Shown here piece by piece: positions 54,281 through 62,407 of a stretch of 64,000 nt of DNA (the first letter of the stretch is position 1; every line of letters begins with the position of its first letter). The stretch is taken from NCBI GenBank assembly GCA_918797485.1, contig CAKKNE010000002.1, positions 4,864,501 to 4,928,500 of the forward strand, in the 5' to 3' direction. The stretch is from Pelagomonas calceolata (lineage: Eukaryota; Sar; Pelagophyceae; Pelagomonadales; Pelagomonadaceae). A program made the translations under genes and the position numbers. Below the pieces are notes generated by a model that saw nothing but the letters and a program-made list of their open reading frames with translations, searched no databases and was not told the origin of the DNA.

Positions 54281-54738
54281 CGTTTTAGCTGTTGAGCGTG
54301 TAGACAAGGTCGATGAGTGCGTAGGAGAGCACTGCGGTGCAGACGTGCACGAACTTGGCGCCCGCTGAGTTGGCTGCGGCCGAGGTCTCGGGCCCAAGGT
54401 CTCTGAGCTTGTGCTTGAATCGTAATCCTCCATTGTCTCTCCCAGCCCTCCAAAGTGACCCCCAGGACTGCTACGTGGCGTTGGTTCGTCCTTTGCAAGC
54501 GAAACCCCCAACTTGACAACACCCGCGCGCGAACTTGAACATTTTTGCTGACGCCCGCTTGAGGCGCCCCGTCCGGACCGAAAATACTCCACGGGGGGCG
54601 GAGAGAGCCATACGGACGGCCCCCGAGGCGCTGATAGCCGGAGCTCCAGCTAAATCCACAAAACGCGGCCCCCGCGGGACAGCGGTGCCACAACAGAAAT
54701 ATACTAGGATACCCAAGCTTACACTCGAGTCAAGAAGC
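54281..54738. other. Intergenic region upstream of FtsH
   Basis: This 458-bp region lies between tandem minus-strand genes. The FtsH frame continues upstream to 54592 but lacks sense as a targeting sequence. No palindrome is found. Confidence 0.45.
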
Positions 54739-56961
54739 TCACCCCCAAGGCGACGAAGAAGCCACCTCGTCCCCGGAGGCGAAAGAAAGGTCCCGCACGT
54801 GCACCGTCGCCAGCACGCGCTCCTTGCAGCACGGGCACCGCTCCAGCGCGTCCCTGCGTTTCAGCTCGCCCTCACATTGCGCACATAGTGCTCTATGCCC
54901 GCACGGCGCGAACGCCACGGTCGGCGCGCGAAGAGCACACGACACGCAGTTCGGGCCCCGCGCGTCGCGCTCCGCCCTTCTTTGAGCGAGGGCCCGGTTC
55001 CTTTTCAACGCCTCCGTTAGCTTGTGGTGCACGCCATCCAGTTGCGTCATATCAAAGGTGAGGTCGCCGCCCCTAAACTCCGTCTCCAGCAGAGCCCGCG
55101 CGGCGTGCGCGTCGTCGAGCCGCCGTTCGTAGGCCCGCCGCGCGTCATTCCACTCCTTCCTGAGTCGCTTCTCCTCCTCGAAGCGCCGGTCGGCCCTTCT
55201 CAAGTCCTCGTCGTGGGCCGCCCTAGATTCTCGCAACAACCTTTGCGTCGCCTCGAGCCGCTGCTTGAGCTTGGAGCCGGACTCCTCATCCTCGTCGCTC
55301 TCGGCCGTCACATCAATAGGCTTCTCGGTACTGGAGCGTCGTCGTTTCGGCGGCGGCGGCGCCTCGAGGGCCTCCGGCTCGGCGCGCTTGCAGGGCACGG
55401 CGCGCGCCTCCGGCGCCCAGCACTCGTCGGACCCGCCGCAGTTCCAGCACCCGCCCGCCAGCCGATCCTCCCAGTTTTCGGACGACGACCGGTCGACCAA
55501 AGCTGTCGTGTCGTCGTCCAATAAACGAAGGGACCCCGCCTCCGCGTTCGCGAGAGCAGCGTAGCGCAGCACTCCCACAGACCGTTCAGGATCGAAGACG
55601 ACGCACGCCGCCACGACCGCGTCGTCCACGGAGCCTAGCGTGACTTGGACGGACGTGCTCTCGCGCGGCGCGAGCCAAGCTGTGATTGTAGGCGCCTCAC
55701 CGTACGTCAACAGCGCGACGTGACCATCATCTAAATGGATCGCCGCCGCCTCGGCCCCGCGACAAGCCGAGACGGCCTGCACGCTCCGCTGGCGCCGTCT
55801 CCCAGACGCCGCGTCCGGCGGCGGCAGTTCTATCGTATCCGCGGTCAGCGGCGCCTCTGAAGAACCAGAGCCGTCGGGCTTCAAATCGCGCAAATGCGTC
55901 GCGCGCAGCTCGCCGCAGCCCATGCCCAACAACGCGACCGCACCTCTCGTGGAAGTCCGCCCCTCCAACCCACCTCGCACCAAAATACCCTCGTCGCCGC
56001 ACGTGTCGGGGATCGCGTGGTGCTCCGCCTTCGCCGCATCCAACCTCCACACTCTCAACGGCTTCTCGGCGACGCGCGTGATCGCTCTACTGCCACCGGC
56101 ACATAAAACGCCACTACGGAACGCGGGACCGCCAACATTTTCATGAAACGCACAAGTCCAGGTCGGCACGTTATCACTGATTGTCAAGTCCCAGACCGTC
56201 ATGTGGCCGTAGCCCACGCCGCACAGTAGTCTATAACCTTTATCAGTGGTAGCAACAGAACAGAAACCTCGTAATCGAGCATCACTCGACGGATAGGATC
56301 TGACTCTAGTTGCTGATGCAAATCCGCGATTCTCTCGTAACAAATGGAAATGTTGTAAATCCCAGGCCCGGAAGCCCTTGCCCGTCCGCGCGCCCGCGAA
56401 GAGCATCTTCCCGTCGTCGCTAATCTCGACGTGCACCCTTAATGTTCCATGGGCGTTGTTTCCCACAACTCCTAAAGCGCAGCCCCAGCGGTCCTCCGGC
56501 TGGGGCGTGGACGTGAGGTCGAACAAGCGGACGACGCCCGACGCGAAGCCGGCCACCACGCACGTCCCGTCCGGCGCAATCGATACAGACTGGGGCTGGT
56601 GCTCTAACGAGAAGCAGCGCTTTGCGACAGGTGGACCGGCCTCCTTCGGCACAGCCGGTGGCTCCGGGACGACCGGCTTTACAATGACCGGTTCCGGCGC
56701 GGGCGCCGGCGCCTGGGCGGCGACCGCCTGGCGCCGCGCCTCCCTCCTTGCGCGCGCGTCGTGCGCCGCCGCCGGCCTTTGTACTTTAGCCACGGGCCGC
56801 CGCGCGCCCCAGTCGTCGTCTCCTAATGAGTAGGAGCGCGCCGGGTTCTCGCGGAGCGGCGGCCGGGTTGCGGCGGCCTGCTGCGGCGCCGCCGCCGGCC
56901 GCTCCTGCGCCTGCGCCGCGAGGAGCATCGCGCGGCCACGCTTCGAGTTGGGATTGATCAT
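54739..56961 (-). CDS. WD40-like / RING-finger E3 ubiquitin ligase
   Basis: This 740-residue protein has a propeller-like N-terminal part and a C-terminal RING finger. Residues ~115-470 hold WD-like blades (SVSIAPDGTCVVAGFASGVVRLFDL, VHVEISDDGKMLFAGARTGKGFRAWDL, YGHMTVWDLTI, and PLRVWRLD). They are followed by a Trp/Cys-containing linker, a nuclear-localisation-like PPPPKRRRSS, an acidic patch and a coiled coil (KQRLEATQRLLRESRAAHDED). The RING (CVSC...PCGHRALCAQC...RCPCC, near 685-725) is of the C3HC4 type seen in IAP/MEX3-type ligases. This domain order, substrate-binding propeller first and RING last, suggests a substrate-specific nuclear E3 (inference). Confidence 0.78.
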   Translation of the reverse strand: MINPNSKRGRAMLLAAQAQERPAAAPQQAAATRPPLRENPARSYSLGDDDWGARRPVAKVQRPAAAHDARARREARRQAVAAQAPAPAPEPVIVKPVVPEPPAVPKEAGPPVAKRCFSLEHQPQSVSIAPDGTCVVAGFASGVVRLFDLTSTPQPEDRWGCALGVVGNNAHGTLRVHVEISDDGKMLFAGARTGKGFRAWDLQHFHLLRENRGFASATRVRSYPSSDARLRGFCSVATTDKGYRLLCGVGYGHMTVWDLTISDNVPTWTCAFHENVGGPAFRSGVLCAGGSRAITRVAEKPLRVWRLDAAKAEHHAIPDTCGDEGILVRGGLEGRTSTRGAVALLGMGCGELRATHLRDLKPDGSGSSEAPLTADTIELPPPDAASGRRRQRSVQAVSACRGAEAAAIHLDDGHVALLTYGEAPTITAWLAPRESTSVQVTLGSVDDAVVAACVVFDPERSVGVLRYAALANAEAGSLRLLDDDTTALVDRSSSENWEDRLAGGCWNCGGSDECWAPEARAVPCKRAEPEALEAPPPPKRRRSSTEKPIDVTAESDEDEESGSKLKQRLEATQRLLRESRAAHDEDLRRADRRFEEEKRLRKEWNDARRAYERRLDDAHAARALLETEFRGGDLTFDMTQLDGVHHKLTEALKRNRALAQRRAERDARGPNCVSCALRAPTVAFAPCGHRALCAQCEGELKRRDALERCPCCKERVLATVHVRDLSFASGDEVASSSPWG

Positions 56962-57379
56962 TTGCTGCTAAGCGATCGGCTGAGCTTCTTCAACAAGTCG
57001 TCGGCGCGCTTCACGTGCGCTCGCCGCGCTCCGCTGCCAGCCAGCCAGCGCAAGAGGTTGGCAAAGATCTGCATCAGCCGTCTCACTGCAGCTGTTTTCA
57101 GGCGTGCAGTGTCGCAGCCGATCACTGCAGCAGTAGCTAATTGCAATTGCAAAAGTAGCGCTCAGCGGCGGAGCTTGGCGCGTTCGCAATTCAGATTGGC
57201 CCACCTGAAAATGATAATCCTAGGGCGCCTCGAAAACTCCCCGCCACCCATGCATCTATACTGCAATTCGTCTGTTCAGCAATTCCACGCGTCTGTGCGC
57301 AGCTCGAGCTAGCGTCTTACCGGCACTAGAGTGATGCTGGCAAGCCAGCTCACTTTCACAGCCATAGTCTCGTCAACGA
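56962..57379. other. Divergent promoter region with palindrome copy 16
   Basis: This is 418 bp between the RING gene and the ABC ATPase gene. Besides the palindrome it contains CTGCAGCAG/CAATTGCAATTGCAA-like short direct repeats at 57120-57155. No gene is visible. Confidence 0.5.
57308..57329 (-). repeat. Promoter palindrome, copy 16 (variant)
   Basis: GCTAGCGTCTTACCGG then CACTAG, with arm types swapped relative to the core. It is followed by GCTGGCAAGCCAGC, itself a palindrome. It lies ~50 bp upstream of the ABC ATPase frame. Confidence 0.6.
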
Positions 57380-58405
57380 ATGGGACGCAGAGCTCACCGA
57401 CTGCTTAGCACGACCGGCACTACCACAACTGCTGCAACAACACAAGACAGTAGCATGTGCGTGCCCCCCACGCCGCCGAGCAGCATCGCGACGCAATGCG
57501 ATTATGCAGTAGAAGTGGACAACCTCGACTTCGCCTATCCCTCGTCGCTGCCGGGCGAGGACGAGCACCTCGTGCTCAAGAACTTTTGCATGCAGCTCAA
57601 GCCGGGCTCGCGCTGTCTATTGCTGGGCGCGAACGGCTCCGGCAAAAGCACGCTGCTCAAAGTTTTAGCGGGCAAGCACTTAACCAAGGGCGACCGCGTC
57701 AAGGTCATGGGCACGGACGCCTTCCGGGACCTGAAGCTCAACCTCACGCGCGCGTTCCTCGACACGCAGTGGGGTATGAGGACCGTGGCCTTTGCCGGGT
57801 ATGGATGTCCTCTCCAAGCCGATATCAGAGTAGGCGGCATGATGGAGAAGCTCCAGTCGCAATACCCGGAGCGAAGGGACGAGCTCGTCAAGCTGCTGGG
57901 CGTTAATCCCGAGTGGCGCATGCACCGCGTCAGCGACGGGCAGCGGCGGCGCGTGCAGCTGTTGCTTGGTCTGGTGCGGCCCTTCGACATCCTTTTGTTG
58001 GATGAAGTGACCACGTGCCTCGACGTGATCGTCCGCCAAGATCTCATGCGGTGGCTCCAGAAGGAGACGGAGACGCGGGGCGCTACTGTTGTGTATGCCA
58101 CGCACATTTTTGATGGACTGGACGACTGGCCGACGCACCTGCACTACCTGAACCGCCACGGTGCCACGGGCTGGCAGGGGCCCATGGGCGAGCTTGAATT
58201 ATACTCAAAGTTAAGGAAGGAGGGCCACCCGTCGCCGATGCTCAAGATCGCGACGACGTGGCTCCGCGCGGAGATCGCCGAGTACGGCGTCCAGGTCGAG
58301 GGCGCGGATGGCGAGGGCGCGCGCGAGTCGAAGAACCCGAACGCGCTGTCGACGGACCGCGGCGGCGGCTTCAACCCGGGGCGGATGCTGTCGTACAAGG
58401 CCTAG
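57380..58405 (+). CDS. Soluble ABC ATPase, CAF16/ABCI type
   Basis: This is a stand-alone ABC ATPase without membrane spans, resembling yeast CAF16 (associated with CCR4-NOT) and plant ABCI19-21. The 341 residues have all motifs: a VEVDNLDFAYPS lead strand, Walker A GANGSGKST near residue 84, AFAGYGCPLQADIRVGGMM (Q-loop/helical region), signature VSDGQRRRVQLLLGLV, Walker B ILLLDEVTTCLD, and the H-loop ATHIFDGLDDWPTHL. The VTTCLD and IFDGL segments are typical of the CAF16 group. An in-frame ATG at 57455 could be the real start. There is no intron. Confidence 0.87.
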   Translation: MGRRAHRLLSTTGTTTTAATTQDSSMCVPPTPPSSIATQCDYAVEVDNLDFAYPSSLPGEDEHLVLKNFCMQLKPGSRCLLLGANGSGKSTLLKVLAGKHLTKGDRVKVMGTDAFRDLKLNLTRAFLDTQWGMRTVAFAGYGCPLQADIRVGGMMEKLQSQYPERRDELVKLLGVNPEWRMHRVSDGQRRRVQLLLGLVRPFDILLLDEVTTCLDVIVRQDLMRWLQKETETRGATVVYATHIFDGLDDWPTHLHYLNRHGATGWQGPMGELELYSKLRKEGHPSPMLKIATTWLRAEIAEYGVQVEGADGEGARESKNPNALSTDRGGGFNPGRMLSYKA

Positions 58406-58584
58406 GTGCTGTTTGTCTCTCGCTTCGGAGGAGGCCGGCGCCGTTCTGCGCCGCCGCCCTTCCCCTCGATGTGTGTAATAACCTTCTTTCTTACTTACGG
58501 TCTGAATCGCTCTCAGGGAAAGAACGCCACACCCCGACGCCGTCGACGAGAACTACAGTCGTGAAGATTAAAGGGGGGGATTCT

Positions 58585-60277
58585 CTAGGCGTCCGGCACG
58601 CCCACCTGGGGAAAGCCGGAAGCAAAAGCAGACACGTCCTTCTTGAGCGCCTCGATGGCCGCGGCGTTCGCGCCCTCCGTGATCTTCTGGCGGAAGTCCT
58701 TGAGCTTGCCGCCCTGGGCCTTGACGTCGAGCGCGATCTGCACGCCGCGGTCGAACAAGTCGACGACCGTCTCGAAGTCGGCCTCGTCGAAGCCTCGGCT
58801 CGTTAACGCCGGCGCGCCCATGCGCACGCCGCCCGGCGACAGGGCCGACTTGTCGCCCGGGATCGTGTTCTTGTTCAGGGCGATGTTCGCCTTCTCGAGG
58901 ACGGCCTCGACGCGCGCGCCGTCGATCTTCTTGCTGTTCTTCAGGTCTACAAGCACGAGGTGGTTGTCCGTGCCACCGCTCACCAGAGCGTAGCCCTTCT
59001 TCGTGAGGGCGTTGGCCATCGACGCGGAGTTGGCCAGGACCTGCTCCTGGTACGCGACGTACCCGGGCTCGGAGCACTGCTTCAGGGCCGTGGCGAGCGC
59101 CGCGATCGTGTGGTTGTGGGGGCCGCCCTGCAATCCGGGGAACACCGCGAAGTTGATGGCGTCTTCCAACTCGTACTGCGTGCCGTCGGCCTTGGCGCCC
59201 TTGCGGTAGAAGATCATCGCGCCGCGCGGGCCTCGCAGCGACTTGTGCGTCGTCGTCGTCACGACGTCGGCATATTCGAAGGGCGACGGCACGACGCCGG
59301 CGGCCACGAGCCCGGAGATGTGAGCCATGTCCGCGAGCATCACCGCGTCGTTCTGGTCGCAGATGTCGCGCATGCGCGGGTAATCAACCGCGCGCGAGTA
59401 GGCCGAGGTACCGGCGACGATGAGCTTGGGTCTAAACAACTTCGCCGACGCCTCCAACGCGTCGTAGTCGATGAGTCCCGTGGACTCGTCGAGGCGGTAC
59501 GGCATCGTCTCGAAGTAGAGCGACGTCATGCTGATTTTTTTGGTGGGCGTCTGGTAGCCGTGCGACAGGTGGCCGCCGTGCGGTAAGTCGAGGGCCATGA
59601 TGCGGTCGTGCGGTTTGAGTAAGGCCGTGTAGACCTGGAAGTTGGCCGGGGAGCCGCTCAGGGATTGCACGTTGACGCCCCACTCGTCGGGGTTGAGCTT
59701 GAAGACCTCCAAGGCGCGTTTTTGGCATAATAACTCGACCTGGTCGATGTACTCGTTGCCGCCGTAGTATCTCGCGTTGGGGTAGCCCTCCGAGTACTTG
59801 TTGCTCATCACGGAACCGAGAGCATCGAAGACGCTCGCCGACGTGTAGTTCTCGGACGCGATCAACGCGAGCGTGTCGCGCTGGCGGCCCTTCTCGCCCT
59901 CGATGATCGAGTGGAGCTCGGGGTCGGTCTCGACGAGGCGCTTGTTGAGGGCGTTGCCTGCGTGCGTGACGCGTGATGGCGTTTCCGCGGTGAGTCCTCT
60001 CCTGCAATCGAGCCGTCTCGTCGATGGCGTCTTGCCTGGTCGCGTCGGCGCCGCGCGCGGTGGCCGACTCACGTCGACCGGTTTTCGTTACGATGTGCCT
60101 TCAGTTCCACGACGCGCGTCGCATGATCAGTCGTTTCGAAGGCACCCGTGTCCTGCGCCGCTTTGCACCGACAAAAGCTTCGGATCCATCAGCCTTGGCC
60201 GCAGCCGTGCTCATGGCCGGCCGGGCGGCGAAACGCGTGCCGCGGCTCGCGGTGCGGAGCGCACGTGACAGCTGCAT
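58585..60277 (-). CDS. SHMT: Serine hydroxymethyltransferase, mitochondrial type
   Basis: SHMT interconverts serine and glycine with tetrahydrofolate, using PLP; in algae the mitochondrial form also serves photorespiration. Exons 60277-60169 and 59957-58585 join in phase (GTCG|GTGCAA...CACGCAG|GCAAC), giving 493 residues. The N-terminus [20 protein letters not shown] is a mitochondrial presequence, running into the family start [18 protein letters not shown]. Core motifs are [18 protein letters not shown], the [11 protein letters not shown] segment, [10 protein letters not shown], and the PLP-Lys in [18 protein letters not shown]. The intron (60168-59958) is 211 nt, the longest here; it contains a perfect internal GTGAGT at 60072 and two ACGCCATC motifs. 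Confidence 0.92.
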
Positions 60278-60641
60278 TGTTTCTAGCCCAACTGTTCGAT
60301 CTGTGCTTGCTAGCTCAGCGCGTAAGCTGCGTCTTCTACGATGCTTTAACACTGATGCGTCACATCGAGCTGCGGGTTTTGTTCGAATTTTCCACGACTC
60401 TTGACACGGAGTAACGAGCTATCGTGGCCCTCGATCGACATTTACACGCAACCGAACAGGCGCGGACGGGGCGGGGCCGGGTTGGAGTGCCCCGCGCCGT
60501 CGCGCAGCTGGCATGGATCGCTAGGTGTCTGTGCGCGTGGCTTTTTCTAGTCGTCCGCTCTCTACCGAGTTGCGGGGTCGCGAGACAGATTGCAGCTCGC
60601 TTTTGCAGAAAACTCTCACTATCTCTTACCGGCGACTATTC
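60278..60641. other. Intergenic region upstream of SHMT
   Basis: This is 364 bp between the SHMT start and the 3' end of the Cys-rich frame. CTAGC/CTAGG words appear singly (60292, 60310, 60520) without the palindrome arrangement. No gene is supported. Confidence 0.45.
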
Positions 60642-61500
60642 TCAAATAGTCGTCCCCGGGATCTCCGGAAAGGCGTCGTCGTCGTCGTCGTCGTTCTCGT
60701 CGTCCATGGGTGCGGGCGCCGGCGCGGCGGCGGGCGTGGCCTCGTCCGAGGCGCCGTCCTCGCTCGCGTTTTCCCAGTCGGCCGCGAACGCCGCGTCTTC
60801 GGCAGCCCACGCCTCGGGTTCGGGCGGGAGCACCAGCAGCGGCGCGCGGGCCTCGCGCGGCGGCGGCGTGGCCCGAGCTACCCCGGCGTCTGCCCGGCGT
60901 GGCCCGTAACGGTTGAGCATTGCCGCGTAGTTCGGCCGAGTTCTCCGGCGTTCGGAGCGCCCGTCGTTCTGAAGCGCCGGCGCCACCGCGGGGTACGAGC
61001 GTGGGCGCGGCCGGTAAGGCCCAGGCGCCGGCCTGGGAGCGAGGCAGGCGTCGCCATGTCTCGTTCGGCAGGCGACACATCCGCCGCAGCGACGATGGGG
61101 CCGGCCGCAGCCGCAGCTCGCCGGGCACGGGTAGGTGATGGCAGCTCGCGGGCGCCCCCCCCCGCGCGCCCCGCCGCGCCGCGTAACGCGCGACGCGGGC
61201 GCCGGCGCGCGCGGCGCGCGCGGCGCGGGCGCGGGCGCCGGCGCCTTTCGCTTCTTGCCGTGCGTCCGCAGGTGCTCGTACTGCGCCGCGATCGACGTGC
61301 CATCCTCCGTGTCCGCGTCGGCATCGTAAAAGAAACAGTCGTCCATTTCGTGCACGTAGGCCGCGGTGGCCTCCTCGTCGGCGTCGGCGATGCGCCAGCC
61401 GAGGCCGAGGACCGGATCTCTCAGGGCCGCTCTCTTGTAGTGCACCGTCAACCGCTTGTAGTGGATTTTTTTTTCCTCCTCCTTTGTATTCTCGCGAAAC
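60642..61500 (-). CDS. Unknown Cys-cluster protein frame, possibly the C-terminal part of the HNH locus
   Basis: This is a long open frame without a convincing start of its own; the open frame reaches 61757 but overlaps the HNH-coding frame there. From about 61500 it reads as sensible protein: FAAVEDLSFRENTKEEEKKI, then HEMDDCFFYDADADTEDGTS. A Lys/Arg/Pro/Ala-rich part follows. A cysteine cluster reads PCPASCGCGRPHRRCGGCVAC, then RTRHGDAC, like a small zinc or CXC-type DNA-binding motif. The end is acidic (DDENDDDDDDAFPEIPG). It may be the second half of one gene together with the HNH frame, but I could not find a splice pair that joins them in phase. Confidence 0.4.
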
Positions 61501-61900
61501 GACAAGTCCTCAACTGCAGCAAAGCGGACCGCGTGTTCTGCGATTGAGCGCTGCGGCCGGCGTCGTCCATCGCCTCCAGAAAGTTGAGGTTTCGGGGAGA
61601 GTTGTCGTCTCGCTTGCGGTTGATGTGGTCTACTTGTTTCAACGCGATGTCCGCCCGTGTTTGGCCCTCCCAGACCACCGCGAGGCCGATCAGCCGAGCG
61701 AAGCGGAAGCTTCGGCCCATTATTCCTACGTTGATGTAGCCGTCGGGCGTTTTCCACCCAAGTAAGAATTTCCCTTGCCGGTTGAGCAGCTGGTTATTAT
61801 CTTTTTTTATCCACCCTATCCAAACTCCGCCCTCGAACGGAGGATCCTCATCAGGTACGGGTAGACCTCCGGGATATTTACGTCGCGGCGTACGAGCCGT
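61448..61900 (-). CDS. HNH endonuclease-like frame with NUMOD4-like N-terminus (start unresolved)
   Basis: The frame encodes an HNH_3-type motif, KQVDHINRKRDDNSPRNLNFL, then EAMDDAGRSAQSQNTR. It is preceded by a NUMOD4-like region (GWIKKDNNQLLNRQGKFLLG, then YINVGIMGRSFRFARLIGLA). This resembles homing-type nucleases of phages and large DNA viruses, and also nuclear genes of algae. No in-frame ATG exists before the domain: the open frame runs up through palindrome copy 17 to 61996. So either a 5' exon is missing from my model or the gene is decayed. At the 3' side the frame ends at 61448, while another frame continues (see the Cys-cluster entry). Confidence 0.5.
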   Translation of the reverse strand, partial: TARTPRRKYPGGLPVPDEDPPFEGGVWIGWIKKDNNQLLNRQGKFLLGWKTPDGYINVGIMGRSFRFARLIGLAVVWEGQTRADIALKQVDHINRKRDDNSPRNLNFLEAMDDAGRSAQSQNTRSALLQLRTCRFARIQRRRKKKSTTSG

Positions 61901-61940
61901 TTGTGAGGCGCGCGCCGCGCCTGCTTCCTGGCCGGCTCGT

Positions 61941-61963
61941 GCTAGCGGCTGTAAGACACTAGC
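61941..61963 (+). repeat. Promoter palindrome, copy 17
   Basis: GCTAGCGGCTGTAAGACAC then TAGC, followed by AACCAGCCTGC. It lies just upstream of the HNH frame and ~445 bp before MGDG synthase. Confidence 0.8.
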
Positions 61964-61996
61964 AACCAGCCTGCTTTCCGGCGGTAAGATTCGCAC

Positions 61997-62407
61997 CGGA
62001 CCGTTCCGGCGGCGCTTGGACGAAATACCGACTTAGCTCGGTGAATGGGAGCTTGCACAAACCGCCCCTCTTGAGCGGTCGCGCTCAAGCCCCGATTTAG
62101 AAGCCCAATTTTTTTTATTCGTCCACATCTGCAGCGGACCTCTACAGTGTACTTGGTACCGCTCTGAGCTCGCGGAAGGAGCTTCGTCGAACCTTAGCGC
62201 AAAAATCGATAGCTGATGACAAGTATTTTGAGCGGCGTAAACGGGCCCTTCCGCTCAACATAGCTGCACAATCACGCTTGCAGAGGCACAATCTGACCCC
62301 TGCTTCCGCATACAAGCGCTGGTTTTCTTCCGCAGCGCCTAACGGGGCCGCAGTAAAGCGTTAGCCAGACTCGCATCCTTAGCCAAAACGCATCGCACGC
62401 ATCCCAG
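61997..62407. other. Intergenic region upstream of MGDG synthase
   Basis: This is 411 bp. It contains a short inverted pair (CCTCTTGAGCGG/CGCTCAAG at 62068-62092), a T-run at 62108 and no further copy of the main palindrome. No gene is seen. Confidence 0.45.

Noticed and set aside
60073-60277. SHMT frame starting at GTG 60072
   Set aside because: That GTG is part of a GTGAGT donor-like word within the intron; the spliced model with the presequence at 60277 keeps phase and family continuity.
1289-61963. The palindromes as CRISPR repeats or transcription terminators
   Set aside because: They are single, kilobases apart, without spacers, in nuclear eukaryotic DNA, and sit 5' of genes rather than after stops, so neither reading fits.
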